This document shows positions 43,337 to 52,705 of a stretch of DNA of 64,000 nt, piece after piece. Both the position numbers and the translations under genes were made by a program. The notes below the pieces were generated by a model. That model was not told where the DNA came from. It worked only from the letters and a program-made list of their open reading frames with translations, and searched no databases. The DNA comes from Collinsella sp944321445 (GTDB taxonomy: Bacteria; Actinomycetota; Coriobacteriia; Coriobacteriales; Coriobacteriaceae). Every line of letters starts with the position of its first letter. Position 1 is the first letter of the stretch. The stretch lies in the NCBI RefSeq assembly GCF_030371825.1, contig NZ_JAUDDM010000005.1. One strand, written 5' to 3'.

Positions 43337-44224
43337 TTACTGATCGTCCTTCAGCACGAACGTGCCCTCATCGGGTGGACGCAGAGTTGTGAGCCCCGAG
43401 TAGTCCACGTCGGCCGAGCTCGGCTTCAGCTCGCCGGGCGCGTACCAATCGAGCGCGCAGTCGATCCACGCGTTCCAGAACGGCCACTCGTGGGACCCGA
43501 TCTCGGGCTCCCAGTACGTGACGTCGAAATCGGCATCTTTCAGCAGTTCAACGACCTCGCGGTTGTTGGCGCACAGGTTGTCGTGCTCACCGCATGCGCC
43601 GTAGAACTTGGGCTTGGGCAGGTCCGGGTCCTCCTTGAAGCGGTCGATGAGCGCGACGTAGTCCTTTTCGCTGCCAATGACCGTATCCAGGTCGCCAAAC
43701 CAGCGCGCGTAGTACTTGCGCTTGCGGGGGCTGTGCGACTCGACGGCGTCCATGATGCGGTCGCGCATGAACGCGCCGGACAGCGCCACGATGCTACCGA
43801 AGCGGTCAGGGCGCAAAAGGCCGTTCACGAGCGCGGTGTAGGCGCCGATGGAGATGCCCGCCAGGCAGGTGTCCTCGCGCTTGCGCGAAAGCGGGAACAG
43901 GTGGCGCGTCACGTCCACGAGCTCCTCGCTGATGAACTTGCCGTGCCACTCGTTGATTTCCGGTTTGTCGAGGTACAGGCCGTCTTCGCCCGAAGGCATG
44001 ATGAGGGCGACGTCGCGCGCCTCGGCCGTCTCGACCACGTGGGTCTTGTCGATCCAGTCGTAATCGCGGCCGAAGAGGCCGTGCAGCAGGTACATGGTGC
44101 GATACGGCCCCTGGCGCCGCTTGGCGCGCTTGTTGCCGTCCATCTTGTCAACCGGGACAACGGCGGTGAGCAGAACGTTGCGCTGGAGGTAGTTGGAGTA
44201 GAAATCGACCTTGAGCAGTGCCAT
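43337..44224 (-). CDS. Esterase of the EstA/FrmB type, copy 1
   Basis: The 295-residue alpha/beta hydrolase has the oxyanion-region phrase MYLLHGLFGRDYDWI, the nucleophile elbow GISIGAY and a C-terminal histidine in SHEWPFWNAWIDCALDWY. This is the layout of the tributyrin esterase and esterase D group, acting on short acyl esters. It has no signal peptide. GAGGGAGAG precedes the ATG. The next gene upstream encodes a paralogue, so they are probably a tandem duplication. Confidence 0.85.
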   Translation of the reverse strand: MALLKVDFYSNYLQRNVLLTAVVPVDKMDGNKRAKRRQGPYRTMYLLHGLFGRDYDWIDKTHVVETAEARDVALIMPSGEDGLYLDKPEINEWHGKFISEELVDVTRHLFPLSRKREDTCLAGISIGAYTALVNGLLRPDRFGSIVALSGAFMRDRIMDAVESHSPRKRKYYARWFGDLDTVIGSEKDYVALIDRFKEDPDLPKPKFYGACGEHDNLCANNREVVELLKDADFDVTYWEPEIGSHEWPFWNAWIDCALDWYAPGELKPSSADVDYSGLTTLRPPDEGTFVLKDDQ

Positions 44225-44315
44225 TTACGGTTCTCTCCCTCGCGAACAACTCGTTGAGCGAACACATTCTGTTATACCCGACGAGCCGGGGGCGACGCGC
44301 GACGTTTCGGCGAAA

Positions 44316-45155
44316 CTAACCCCGCGGCAGCCAATCGAGTGCCTGCGGCAGAGCCTGGTTCCAGAAGTCCCAGTCGTGCCCGCCGGCGAACTCGCGCTGT
44401 TCGACTTCGATGCCCGTGCCGCGCAGGCGCGCCGCCAGCACGCGGTTGGGCTGCGCCAGCGGATCGGAGGTGCCCCACGCCATGAACACGCGCGGGCGCG
44501 GGCGGTCGCAGTACACCACGTCGGCCGCCAGGCGCGCTGGGTCCTTGTCCGAATCGATGACCTGGTTGAGGTCGCCGAACGTGGACTCCAAAAACGGACG
44601 GGACAGGAAGAACGGCTCGTCGCGGATGAGCGCGTCAAAATTGTCGATGATCATGGCGCTCGACAGGGCGATGATGGCGCCGAAGTTCTCGGCGTACTTG
44701 AAGCCGTTGCGCAGCGCGCCGTACGCGCCCATGGAGATACCGCCGATGAACATGTCTTCGCGGCGCTCAGAGAGCGGGAACATGCGGCGCACGACGTTGG
44801 GCAGCTCCAGGCCCACGAAGCGGCCGAAATAGTTGTGCGTCTCGGGGTTGTCGACGTAGAACGCGTTGTAGCCCGACGGCATCACGACGGCGATCTGATG
44901 GTCGGCCGCCCACTTGGTGATGCGGGTCTCGGAGATGATGTCGGTGTGGTTGCCGTTGATGCCGTGCAGCAAGATGAGCGTGCGGAACGGGTCCTTCTTG
45001 GGCGGATAGGGCGCGGCGTCCCAGTTGTTCGGGTCGCGGCGCAGGTTGGCGTCGACGGCCCAGGCGTCGTTCGGGTTGTCGAACGGCAAGATGACGTTCA
45101 ACGTGGTCGTGCGCATAAGCGAAGAGGAATAGTAATCGACGCTGATGCTAGCCAT
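44316..45155 (-). CDS. Esterase of the EstA/FrmB type, copy 2
   Basis: The 279-residue protein is a paralogue of the neighbour, with LILLHGINGNHTDII, the elbow GGISMGAYGAL, an aspartate region DPLAQPNR and the histidine in FAGGHDWDFWNQALPQALDW. It differs from the neighbour around the lid, which suggests a different substrate. GGGGGAACC precedes the ATG. The 92-base gap to copy 1 has no terminator, so they may be co-transcribed. Confidence 0.85.
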   Translation of the reverse strand: MASISVDYYSSSLMRTTTLNVILPFDNPNDAWAVDANLRRDPNNWDAAPYPPKKDPFRTLILLHGINGNHTDIISETRITKWAADHQIAVVMPSGYNAFYVDNPETHNYFGRFVGLELPNVVRRMFPLSERREDMFIGGISMGAYGALRNGFKYAENFGAIIALSSAMIIDNFDALIRDEPFFLSRPFLESTFGDLNQVIDSDKDPARLAADVVYCDRPRPRVFMAWGTSDPLAQPNRVLAARLRGTGIEVEQREFAGGHDWDFWNQALPQALDWLPRG

Positions 45156-45396
45156 GGTTCCCCCTTATGTGTCCGTCGGCCGCTAAGCGCCGGCGGCGAT
45201 CGGTGCGTTCACAAACGCTGACAGTATACGCGAACACGCCGAGCGCGTTCGGTTTCGTGCGTATGCGCAGCATTCCGGCGCAGCGGCACGGCGCGCCGAT
45301 CCTTCACGTATCTGCGTTTCCCATGCATAATGCACCCTTGCGCGCGGATGCCGCTATTATTAGGGGCTGCACTGAAAACGACGCAGAAAGGCGTTC

Positions 45397-46038
45397 ATGG
45401 AAGACGCATTCTTTTCCTTTATCAGCCAGTTCGGCTACCTCGCGGTGTTCGGTCTCATCTTTTTCGAGAACGTGTTCCCGCCCATTCCCAGCGAGCTCAT
45501 CCTCCCGCTTTCGGGCTTCTTGGTCATCCAGACCAGTATGGAGCTGCCGCTTGTGATCGTGTCGGCCACCATCGGCTCGGTCGTGGGCGCGTTCGTACTC
45601 TACGGTATCGGCCGCCTGCTGTCGCAGGATCGCCTCGAGAGCTTTTTCGACACCAGGCCCATGCGCCTGCTGGGCTTTCACTCCGGTGACGTCGCCAAGG
45701 CCATCGGCTGGTTCGACCGTCGCGGCCAGATTACCGTTTTGCTGTGCCGTTGCATCCCGGTCGTGCGCAGCCTCATCTCCATTCCCGCCGGTACGGCCAA
45801 GATGAACGTCGTGCGTTTCACGCTGTACACGCTCATCGGCTCGGCGGTGTGGAACACCGTGCTGTGCAGCCTGGGCTATGCCGCCGGTGGCGCTTGGGAG
45901 ACCGTGACCGCGCAGGTCGAGGGTTTCTCGGACATCGTCAAGGTCGTGATCATCGTCATCGCGGTCATCGTGATCGCGTTCTGGGTCGTCAAGCGCATCA
46001 TCCCTGCCATGCGCGAGAACAAGAGCCAGCAGCAGTAG
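45397..46038 (+). CDS. DedA family membrane protein
   Basis: The 213-residue protein has about five membrane segments and the DedA features FFENVFPPIPSELILPLSGF near 22-41 and a conserved basic and proline stretch CRCIPVVRSLISIPAGTAKM near 118-137. DedA proteins are linked to phospholipid scrambling, undecaprenyl phosphate recycling and proton-motive balance. GAAAGG precedes the ATG. It is divergent from the esterase pair and convergent with cysE, sharing a strong terminator with it. Confidence 0.9.
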   Translation: MEDAFFSFISQFGYLAVFGLIFFENVFPPIPSELILPLSGFLVIQTSMELPLVIVSATIGSVVGAFVLYGIGRLLSQDRLESFFDTRPMRLLGFHSGDVAKAIGWFDRRGQITVLLCRCIPVVRSLISIPAGTAKMNVVRFTLYTLIGSAVWNTVLCSLGYAAGGAWETVTAQVEGFSDIVKVVIIVIAVIVIAFWVVKRIIPAMRENKSQQQ

Positions 46039-46065
46039 TGCTGCTTAGTGCAGAGTGAGTCAATG

Positions 46066-46099
46066 AAAAGGGGACGAACCGTGCGGTTCGTCCCCTTTT
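46066..46099. terminator. Bidirectional terminator between dedA and cysE
   Basis: AAAAGGGGACGAACCG (46066-46081) pairs perfectly with CGGTTCGTCCCCTTTT (46084-46099) around TG. A tracts and T tracts flank both sides. It contains GGGGAC but not the GGCAC unit of the repeat family. Confidence 0.85.
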
Positions 46100-46131
46100 G
46101 CATGCGCGGATGGTAAGCGCGTAGGTTGCCT

Positions 46132-46833
46132 TTACTTTGCTGCGAGCTCGCGCACGAGCGCCGTCAGCTCGCTGACCTGCTGCTCCAGCTCGCGAATGCG
46201 CCGCGCGTTATCCACGATGCCCTCGCGGTTCATGCGCGATGCCTCCGCCACGGGGTCGGGCATGCTCTCGCGGTGCTGCTTGGCGTCGAAGCTCTCCGCC
46301 ATGACGCGGCACCCGTTGCGGCGCACCACGCGCCCCGGCACGCCCACGACAGTCGAGTCGGGCGGGACGTTTTTGACCACGACGGAGTTGCCGCCGATGC
46401 GCACGTTGTCGCCGATCGAGATGTTGCCGAGCACTTTGGCGCCGCTTCCCACGGTGACGTTGTTTCCTAGCGTGGGGTGGCGCTTGCCGTCCTCGTTGCC
46501 CGTGCCGCCCAAGGTAACGCCCTGGTAGAGCGTACAATCGTCACCCACGATGGTGGTCTCGCCAATCACGACGCCCATGGCGTGATCGATGAAGAAGCGC
46601 CTGCCGATTTGTGCCGCCGGGTGGATTTCGACGCCCGTGAAGAATCGTGTTATCTGCGACAGCACGCGCGCCAAGCTGCGGAGCTTGTGGTTCCATAGCC
46701 AGTGCTCGGGCGTGTGCATCCACTTGGCGTGCAAACCCGGGTAGGATAGGAAGATGACCAGGCCGTTTTGCGCGGCGGGGTCGTTGCGCTTGACCGTCGC
46801 GATATCCTCTTTGATGGTTGTGACGAAGCCCAT
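46132..46833 (-). CDS. cysE: Serine O-acetyltransferase CysE/EpsC
   Basis: The 233-residue protein has the N-terminal helical part (DIATVKRNDPAAQNGLVIFL) and a left-handed beta-helix with IHPAAQIGRRFFIDHAMGVV, GETTIVGDDCTLYQGVTLGG, RHPTLGNNVTVGSGAKVLGN and a coiled C-terminus (EGIVDNARRIRELEQQVSEL). It acetylates L-serine to start cysteine synthesis. The C-terminal coil is longer than in the short EpsC type. AGGGGAGCC precedes the ATG. No cysK gene is beside it. Confidence 0.92.
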   Translation of the reverse strand: MGFVTTIKEDIATVKRNDPAAQNGLVIFLSYPGLHAKWMHTPEHWLWNHKLRSLARVLSQITRFFTGVEIHPAAQIGRRFFIDHAMGVVIGETTIVGDDCTLYQGVTLGGTGNEDGKRHPTLGNNVTVGSGAKVLGNISIGDNVRIGGNSVVVKNVPPDSTVVGVPGRVVRRNGCRVMAESFDAKQHRESMPDPVAEASRMNREGIVDNARRIRELEQQVSELTALVRELAAK

Positions 46834-46997
46834 GGCCGGCTCCCCTCTATCGGCGAATGCGACCAGTATAGCGAATCTATAGCGAACCGCTAGGATTTAC
46901 ACGATGGCAATCTGGGCGTTTTGGGCCGCTCGCACCTCGCTTGGGGTGTGCCGGCGCGCTGTCCGGGCGGTGCGGCGGGGTCGCTCGGACCCGGATA

Positions 46998-47165
46998 GAC
47001 AAAAATGCGAGTTTTGGTCACGTGTATAAGGCCTGAAGACTGAGACGGCCAAAACAGACGTATCAAAATCAAGAAAATCCTGGGCATTTGTCAACAGGAA
47101 TGTATAAAACTTCCCAAATGCATCTCACTGATTAAGTAGGAATAACCAAAACTCGCGTTTTTGTC
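46998..47165. repeat. Paired inverted-repeat element, family 4
   Basis: GACAAAAATGCGAGTTTTGG (46998-47017) has a reverse-complement partner at 47146-47165 differing at one base. The arms are 128 bases apart. It lies in the 46834-47421 gap, which has no gene and no other clear structure apart from the short ilvE leader. Confidence 0.85.
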
Positions 47166-47421
47166 TTTTGCCCGGCGCCTACCTTTCAGCCCCTCATGCG
47201 GGCTATACGCATTTGTCTGCCAAACAGGGCCTGTTTATGCATGGTCGCTTTCGGTAGGCCGCGGGCGCCGTCATATCGTCGGCGTCCGCGGGCGCGCGCA
47301 TGTATCCAAATTGAAAAAACTCCGAAGCACTCCACCGTAGGGGAGTAGAATCTTGCGGAAACGCGATGCGGACGCAATCTATCGTCTGCTGTTCATTCGC
47401 ACGGTATCGAAGGAGACCATC

Positions 47422-48465
47422 ATGGCAGTTGAGAAGAAGGATATCGACTGGGGCAATATCGGCTTTGCGTACCGTCCCACCGATTACAGCTACGTGTGCA
47501 ACTACAAGAACGGTGCGTGGGAGGAAGGTGGCCTCACCACCGACCACACCCTGACGCTTTCCGAGTGCGCGGGCATTTTCCACTACTGCCAGGAGGTCTT
47601 CGAGGGCCTGAAGGCCTACACCACCGCCGACGGCAAGATCGTCTGCTTCCGCCCCGACCTCAACGCGAGCCGCATGGCCGACTCCGCGCGTCGCATCGTG
47701 ATGCCGCCGTTCCCCGAGGACAAGTTCCTCGAGGCCGTGAAGATGGTCGTGAAGGCCAACGAGGCCTGGGTTCCGCCGTTCGGCTCGGGCGCCACGCTCT
47801 ACATCCGCCCGTTCATGGTCGCGACCGGCGAGGTCATTGGCGTCGCACCTGCTGACGAGTACCAGTTCCGCATCCTCGTGACGCCCGTTGGCCCGTACTA
47901 CTCCGGCGGCGTCAAGCCCGTTGCCGTGAAGGTTCCCGAGTACGACCGCGCTGCGCCCCACGGCACCGGCGCCATCAAGGCCGGCCTCAACTACGCCATG
48001 TCGCTCTATCCGAGTGTTCAGGCGCACGCCGAGGGCTTCGCTGACAACATGTTCCTCGACCCGCAAACTCACACCTTCGTGGAGGAGTCCGGCGGCGCGA
48101 ACTTCCTGTTTGTCGACAAGGACGGCACGCTCGTGGTGCCGCAGTCCGCGACGAATTCCATCCTGCCCTCCATCACCCGCCGCAGCCTCGTGCAGGTGGC
48201 ACAGGATATGCTCGGCATGACCGTCGTTGAGCGTCCGGTGAAGTTCGCCGAGGTCGCAGCCGGCGACTTCGTCGAGTGCGGTATGTGCGGTACCGCGGCC
48301 GTCATCAGCCCGGTCGGCAAGGTCGTGAACGGCGACGACGAGATTGTCTTCGCGAGCGGCATGGAAGAGGTCGGCCCTGTGATGAAGAAACTTCGCGAGA
48401 CCCTGACCGCCATCCAGGCTGGCGAGATCGAGGGCCCCGAGGGCTGGGTCGTCGAGATCTGCTAA
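47422..48465 (+). CDS. ilvE: Branched-chain amino acid aminotransferase IlvE
   Basis: The 347-residue class IV aminotransferase has HYCQEVFEGLKAYTTADGKI near 56-75, the PLP-lysine region GTGAIKAGLNYAMSL near 190-204 and EESGGANFLFVDKDG near 226-240. It makes or breaks down leucine, isoleucine and valine with 2-oxoglutarate. AAGGAG lies just before the ATG at 47422. Length is usual. The gene stands alone and is followed by a large inverted repeat. Confidence 0.93.
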   Translation: MAVEKKDIDWGNIGFAYRPTDYSYVCNYKNGAWEEGGLTTDHTLTLSECAGIFHYCQEVFEGLKAYTTADGKIVCFRPDLNASRMADSARRIVMPPFPEDKFLEAVKMVVKANEAWVPPFGSGATLYIRPFMVATGEVIGVAPADEYQFRILVTPVGPYYSGGVKPVAVKVPEYDRAAPHGTGAIKAGLNYAMSLYPSVQAHAEGFADNMFLDPQTHTFVEESGGANFLFVDKDGTLVVPQSATNSILPSITRRSLVQVAQDMLGMTVVERPVKFAEVAAGDFVECGMCGTAAVISPVGKVVNGDDEIVFASGMEEVGPVMKKLRETLTAIQAGEIEGPEGWVVEIC

Positions 48466-48484
48466 ACCTGCAGAGGATTCTACC

Positions 48485-48569
48485 GGGAGGCCCCGAACAT
48501 TCCTCCGACGCGCATTTCGCAGCCGCACAGCGGCGAGGACGCGTGCCGGGGGCATGTCCGGGGCCTCCC
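48485..48569 (+). terminator. Long-loop inverted repeat after ilvE
   Basis: GGGAGGCCCCG (48485-48495) and CGGGGCCTCCC (48559-48569) are perfect 11-bp partners with a 63-base loop, followed by TGCTTTCTG. It may end ilvE; the loop is unusually large. Confidence 0.5.
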
Positions 48570-48720
48570 TGCTTTCTGCTGATTTGAGGCGGGGTGCGGG
48601 GGTGACGTCGGTGGACCGGTTCCGGCAATCTTGCAACTTTCTTGTAGGGTGGCTGGTGGTTTCTTGGAGCGCGGTGCGTACCGTATGTGTCAGGATGGGG
48701 GCACGTACGGAAGGAGCGTC

Positions 48721-49641
48721 ATGAACGCCATCGAGACGATCGGTCTTGCCAAGAGCTTTCACCGCAGACGCGTTATCGACGGCCTCGACTTACACGTGGG
48801 GCGCGGCGAGATCTACGGGCTCATCGGCAAGAACGGGTCAGGCAAGTCGACGACCATGAAGCTCATCGCAGGCCTCATGCCGCCGGACGACGGCGACATC
48901 TTTGTGCTGGGAAAACAGCTTGCACCCTGCGAGGCGCATCCGCGCGTGGGGACCCTCATCGAGCATCCGGGCGTGTATCCGGACCTTTCCGCATTCGACA
49001 ACATGATGGTCAAGGCACTTGCGTTGGGGCTGGTGGGCCCGCGCGTCGCGTGTACACAGCTGCTGGCTGCCGTGGATTTAGCTGATGCTGGCAAGCAAAA
49101 GGTCAAGCGCTTTTCCGCAGGTATGAAGCAGCGCCTGGGCGTGGCGCTCGCGCTGCTGGGCGACCCCGACGTGCTGCTGCTCGATGAGCCCCTGAACGGC
49201 CTCGATCCCGAAGCCGCGCGTGACATCCGCGATCTTATCGTTTGCCTCAACCGCGAATGCGGCGTCACGGTGCTCATCAGCTCACACATCCTAGATCAGC
49301 TGGAGCGCATCTGCACGGCGTATGGCGTCCTGCGCGACGGCAAGCTTGCCGCAGAGCTCACGGCTGACGAGGTCGAGCGCGCATGCGCAAGCTGTCTCAT
49401 GCTGCGCTGCGCGGATGCCCCGCGCGCCCTCGCCGTGCTCTCCGAACGCTGCCCCCAGGCGCATCTGACCGCGCTCCCGGGAGACGAGATCCGCATCGAA
49501 GGCGCCGTCGACGCAGAGGCCGTCGGTGCAGCACTTCTGGCGGAAGGCATCGCCGTGCTCGATCTGCACCGCGCCGAAGGCGACCGCGAGGCGTTCTTCG
49601 TGGACCTCATGGGCGACAGCGGCACGGAAAGCGCAGCGTAG
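48721..49641 (+). CDS. ABC transporter ATP-binding protein, BcrA/lantibiotic-immunity type
   Basis: The 306-residue ATPase has Walker A GKNGSGKST, signature FSAGMKQRLGVALALLG, Walker B VLLLDEPLNGLDP and the H-loop in ISSHILDQ. A C-terminal domain of about 80 residues follows, as in BcrA-like proteins. These export or detoxify peptide antibiotics. GGAAGGAG precedes the ATG. It leads a four-gene unit with a permease and a two-component system, the usual form of antibiotic-sensing modules. Confidence 0.87.
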   Translation: MNAIETIGLAKSFHRRRVIDGLDLHVGRGEIYGLIGKNGSGKSTTMKLIAGLMPPDDGDIFVLGKQLAPCEAHPRVGTLIEHPGVYPDLSAFDNMMVKALALGLVGPRVACTQLLAAVDLADAGKQKVKRFSAGMKQRLGVALALLGDPDVLLLDEPLNGLDPEAARDIRDLIVCLNRECGVTVLISSHILDQLERICTAYGVLRDGKLAAELTADEVERACASCLMLRCADAPRALAVLSERCPQAHLTALPGDEIRIEGAVDAEAVGAALLAEGIAVLDLHRAEGDREAFFVDLMGDSGTESAA

Positions 49642-49680
49642 CGGCTAGGTCGGCCGATTCATCCGTTCAAAGGAGGAGCC

Positions 49681-50478
49681 ATGCTCAACATGCTTCGTTC
49701 CGATATCTACCGCCTGTGGAAAAGCGGCGCGCTCGTTGCGTTCCCCATCGCGGCGGCAATCGTGTTTGCCCTGTTCGGCACGGCGGAAATCATGGACGGC
49801 GCCTGGAGCGGCCGCGCGGGGAGCGGTGACCTGTACGACCCGACGTTTGTCGGCCTTGCTAGCGCCGTGGGGTTTGGGAATGTTTTCTTGCTTCCGCTCG
49901 TATCGTGCGGATGGATGGTTTGGCTGCTTGATTCCGACATTAAAACCGGCGCGCTCAAAACGGTCTTCGTCACGTCGCGAGCCCGTGCGCACTATATCGT
50001 TGCCGCTCTCATCATATGCTGCGCCGGCGCTGTTGTTGCCACTGCCATCTTGCTGGCGGTATGTGCTTGGTTGCCCGCGGACGGCACTATCGAGGTGGCG
50101 CCGGCGGATGCCGGCCTGGTTGCGCAATGGGCAGTTCTCGCAGCGCTGGTGTGCGCGTGCTTCGGAAGCATCGCGTTGGGCATCTATCTGCTTTGCGGAG
50201 GTTCGCGCGCAGCGTGGTTCGTCGTGATTCTCCTGTGCTGCGGCGTATTGGGTAAGGTTGCGATGGCGGTCTTAGCGCTGGCCACGGTAGCAGGCGGAGG
50301 AGAAGAAGTGCTCGAACTGGCAACCTTGCTGCCGTCGGCCTCCGCATATGTGCTCAAGGGCGGTCTCCGGTACCTGGCGGTCGACGGCGTCATGTTCAAG
50401 GTCGCGTTCTATCCGGTTTTCTGGATAACGGTCAGCTCGATTGCCGCCTATGCGCGCATGCGGCGATTTATGGTGTGA
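49681..50478 (+). CDS. ABC transporter permease (BcrB-like)
   Basis: The 265-residue protein has about six membrane helices and begins MLNMLRSDIYRLWKSGALVA, a form common to lantibiotic-immunity permeases. It pairs with the upstream ATPase, 39 bases away. AAAGGAGG precedes the ATG. Its end overlaps the ribosome site of the histidine kinase gene, 11 bases downstream. No substrate can be named. Confidence 0.82.
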   Translation: MLNMLRSDIYRLWKSGALVAFPIAAAIVFALFGTAEIMDGAWSGRAGSGDLYDPTFVGLASAVGFGNVFLLPLVSCGWMVWLLDSDIKTGALKTVFVTSRARAHYIVAALIICCAGAVVATAILLAVCAWLPADGTIEVAPADAGLVAQWAVLAALVCACFGSIALGIYLLCGGSRAAWFVVILLCCGVLGKVAMAVLALATVAGGGEEVLELATLLPSASAYVLKGGLRYLAVDGVMFKVAFYPVFWITVSSIAAYARMRRFMV

Positions 50479-50489
50479 GGGAGGCGTCC

Positions 50490-51434
50490 ATGACGATTGA
50501 TATCACATCGTTGGCCCTAGTGGCGGCACTCGTTGCTGCGCTGGGAATCGCTGTGGCGCTGCTTGTCCGTCGCAATCGTGAACTGACGCGCATGGCCGCC
50601 ACACTCGCATGTCGCGATCCGGAAGGCAACGAGCGCATAACGCTCGAGGTCCGCAGCGCTGGACTGGTAGCGATCGCCCAAGCCATCAACGATGAACTTG
50701 ACCGCGAGCGCGAGCGGCGTATCGCGGACCGAGCGGCGCACGGAGCGTTTCAGCAGGACTTGGCCTCGCTCTCTCACGATATCCGCACGCCGCTTGCCGG
50801 CGCGCAAGGATACTTGCAGCTTGCGCAACGGGCGCGCGATGCGGGCGATCGCGAGCGCTACACGCAGCAGGCGATCGGGCGCTTGGGCTCCATGCGCGAG
50901 CTGGTCGACGGCCTGTTCGAGTATGCGAAAGCCTCCGACCCCTCTCTTGAGCTGGAGATTGTCCCCGTGCCGCTCATGCCGGCGCTCTCGGACGTGCTCG
51001 CCTCGTCCTATCCGCAGTTCGCAGCGCGTGGTTGGGAGCCATGCATCGCTTGCGAGGATGCAAGCATTTGCGTGCAGGCCGACCCCGTTGCGCTCGCGCG
51101 CGTGCTCGCGAATCTGGTGAACAATGCGCTGCGCTACGGCACAGGTGCTCCGGCGATTGAGGTGCGAAAGGATGGAGGGCGAGTCCATCTGCGTATATCG
51201 AATGCGGTTGCCCATCCTTCCACAGTCGACCCCGCACGTCTGTTCGACCGCTTCTACAAAAGCGATGCGGCGCGAACCGGCGAGGGGAGTGGCCTAGGAC
51301 TTGCTATCGTGGCGCGCCTGATGGAGGCGATGGGCGGCGCAGCAACTGCGCGCGTTGCAGGCGACAAACTCTGCATCGAACTCGTTTTTCTTCAAGCGCG
51401 CGATGGCGCGCAGCCCGCACGTCCCGTACGATAG
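50490..51434 (+). CDS. Sensor histidine kinase
   Basis: The 314-residue protein has one membrane helix (about 8-26) and almost no outside domain, then a HisKA domain with SLSHDIRTPLAGAQGYLQL (His96) and an ATPase domain with NLVNNALRYGTGAPAIEV and GEGSGLGLAIVARLMEAMGG. With no extracellular sensor it likely senses through the membrane or the transporter, as kinases beside antibiotic transporters do. GAGGGAGG precedes ATG 50490. Confidence 0.9.
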   Translation: MTIDITSLALVAALVAALGIAVALLVRRNRELTRMAATLACRDPEGNERITLEVRSAGLVAIAQAINDELDRERERRIADRAAHGAFQQDLASLSHDIRTPLAGAQGYLQLAQRARDAGDRERYTQQAIGRLGSMRELVDGLFEYAKASDPSLELEIVPVPLMPALSDVLASSYPQFAARGWEPCIACEDASICVQADPVALARVLANLVNNALRYGTGAPAIEVRKDGGRVHLRISNAVAHPSTVDPARLFDRFYKSDAARTGEGSGLGLAIVARLMEAMGGAATARVAGDKLCIELVFLQARDGAQPARPVR

Positions 51435-51491
51435 GGGCGGGCAAACGGGTGTCGAAGGACCGGCCGCATGCCTGGGAAGGAGGGTCTGTGT

Positions 51492-52217
51492 ATGAACGCG
51501 CTGGTCATCGAGGATGACACATCGCTCAACGAGATCATCTGCGCCTGTCTAGCAGGAGAGGACTACGCCTGCACGTCTGCCTTTTCTGGTAGCGAGGCGC
51601 GCCTGCTACTTCAGGCCGATGCGGCGTCTTTCGATTTGGTTATCACCGATCTCATGCTTCCAGGTTGTCCGGGGGAGGAGCTGGTTCCGCTCGCCCGCAG
51701 ACGCCTGGGCAATGTTCCGGTCATCGTGGTTTCTGCGAAGGCAGCGGTTGATGACCGCGTGGCGCTGTTGCGCACGGGCGCAGATGACTACCTGGTAAAA
51801 CCCTTCGATTTGGATGAGTTGCTCGCCCGCGTTGACGCGCAGACGCGCGCCCGGGGCGGTGCAGCGCGCATGCATGACGAGGTCCTTCGTTTTGGTGCAT
51901 GGGAGCTTTCGCCTGAGCAGCGCGCGTTTGCCGTCGATGGTGTCCCGCTACGCCTCACGCGCACCGAATTCGACCTGCTCGCCGCCCTCATGGCGCATCC
52001 CGATCGCGTGTTCACCAAACGTGATCTCTATCTCATCGCCTGCCGTGACGATGCCCAGTTGGCCGATGTGGTATCCGGTGCTGTGCCCGTGATGCCCACC
52101 GACGAGAAAACGGTCGTCACCCACATGGGCAATCTGCGCACGAAGCTCAAGCCAACCGGCACCGACGGTTACCTGGAAACCGTGTGGGGCATCGGCTTCA
52201 AACTTCGCCGCGTATAG
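51492..52217 (+). CDS. OmpR-family response regulator
   Basis: The 241-residue protein has a receiver domain with the phospho-acceptor Asp53 in VITDLMLPG, VVSAKAAVDDRV and a KPFDLDELLARV end, and a winged-helix DNA-binding domain over about 140-241. The latter has about 13 extra residues between FTKRDLYLIACRDDAQ and the recognition helix TDEKTVVTHMGNLRTKL. It is the partner of the upstream kinase and probably drives the transporter genes. GGAAGGAGGG precedes the ATG. Confidence 0.9.
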   Translation: MNALVIEDDTSLNEIICACLAGEDYACTSAFSGSEARLLLQADAASFDLVITDLMLPGCPGEELVPLARRRLGNVPVIVVSAKAAVDDRVALLRTGADDYLVKPFDLDELLARVDAQTRARGGAARMHDEVLRFGAWELSPEQRAFAVDGVPLRLTRTEFDLLAALMAHPDRVFTKRDLYLIACRDDAQLADVVSGAVPVMPTDEKTVVTHMGNLRTKLKPTGTDGYLETVWGIGFKLRRV

Positions 52218-52298
52218 GCGCGGGTGCGCGCCGGTCTTCCTAAGGATTCTTGGCTTGCGGGCTCGGTTTGCCTCTGGCGGCAGCTAGACGCCCTAAAG

Positions 52299-52471
52299 TT
52301 GCAGGTTTTTACGACTTGTAGACTCCTGAATTTCAAGCGTGGGGAAATGGGCATGTCGCTATCGGTTTTTGCAGCTTGGCGACCTCGGATAATCACGGAA
52401 GCAGGGACGTGGAAAATGCCGAATGCCCGGGGTTCGTTTTGGAGGGATATACAAGTTGCAAAAACCTGCAA
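52299..52471. repeat. Paired inverted-repeat element, family 2
   Basis: TTGCAGGTTTTTACGACTTG plus TAGA (52299-52322) pairs with 52449-52471, whose reverse complement is TTGCAGGTTTTTGCAACTTG plus TAT. A third, degenerate plus copy GGTTTTTGCAGCTTGGCGA lies at 52364-52382. The rest of 52218-52705 is without a gene; a CATAAT at 52619-52624 may be the -10 of the next gene. Confidence 0.88.
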
Positions 52472-52705
52472 CAATGCGTCCGGTTTCTGCCGCCGGGGTT
52501 CGAAAGGGCTTCCGGCGCCGCGTCGCCCCGATCTTCCGCGCGCTGTTGGACGCCTCATGGGTTGTCTACAGCCCGTGAGCAAAGATTGACCCCGTTGTGC
52601 TGCAGAAATAATGCCGTCATAATGGATTCACCTCTGTTGCGCTCTGACGCAAACGCACTGTAACCACGCCTTCTCCCTTGGGAGACGCAGAACCTAGGAG
52701 GATAC

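Noticed and set aside
47311..47351. TTGAAA and TAGAAT as an ilvE promoter
   Set aside because: They are 29 bases apart, too far for a sigma-70 promoter.
46834..47421. A T-box or other riboswitch before ilvE
   Set aside because: No T-box sequence or specifier stem could be found; the gap holds only the family 4 repeat and short weak stems.
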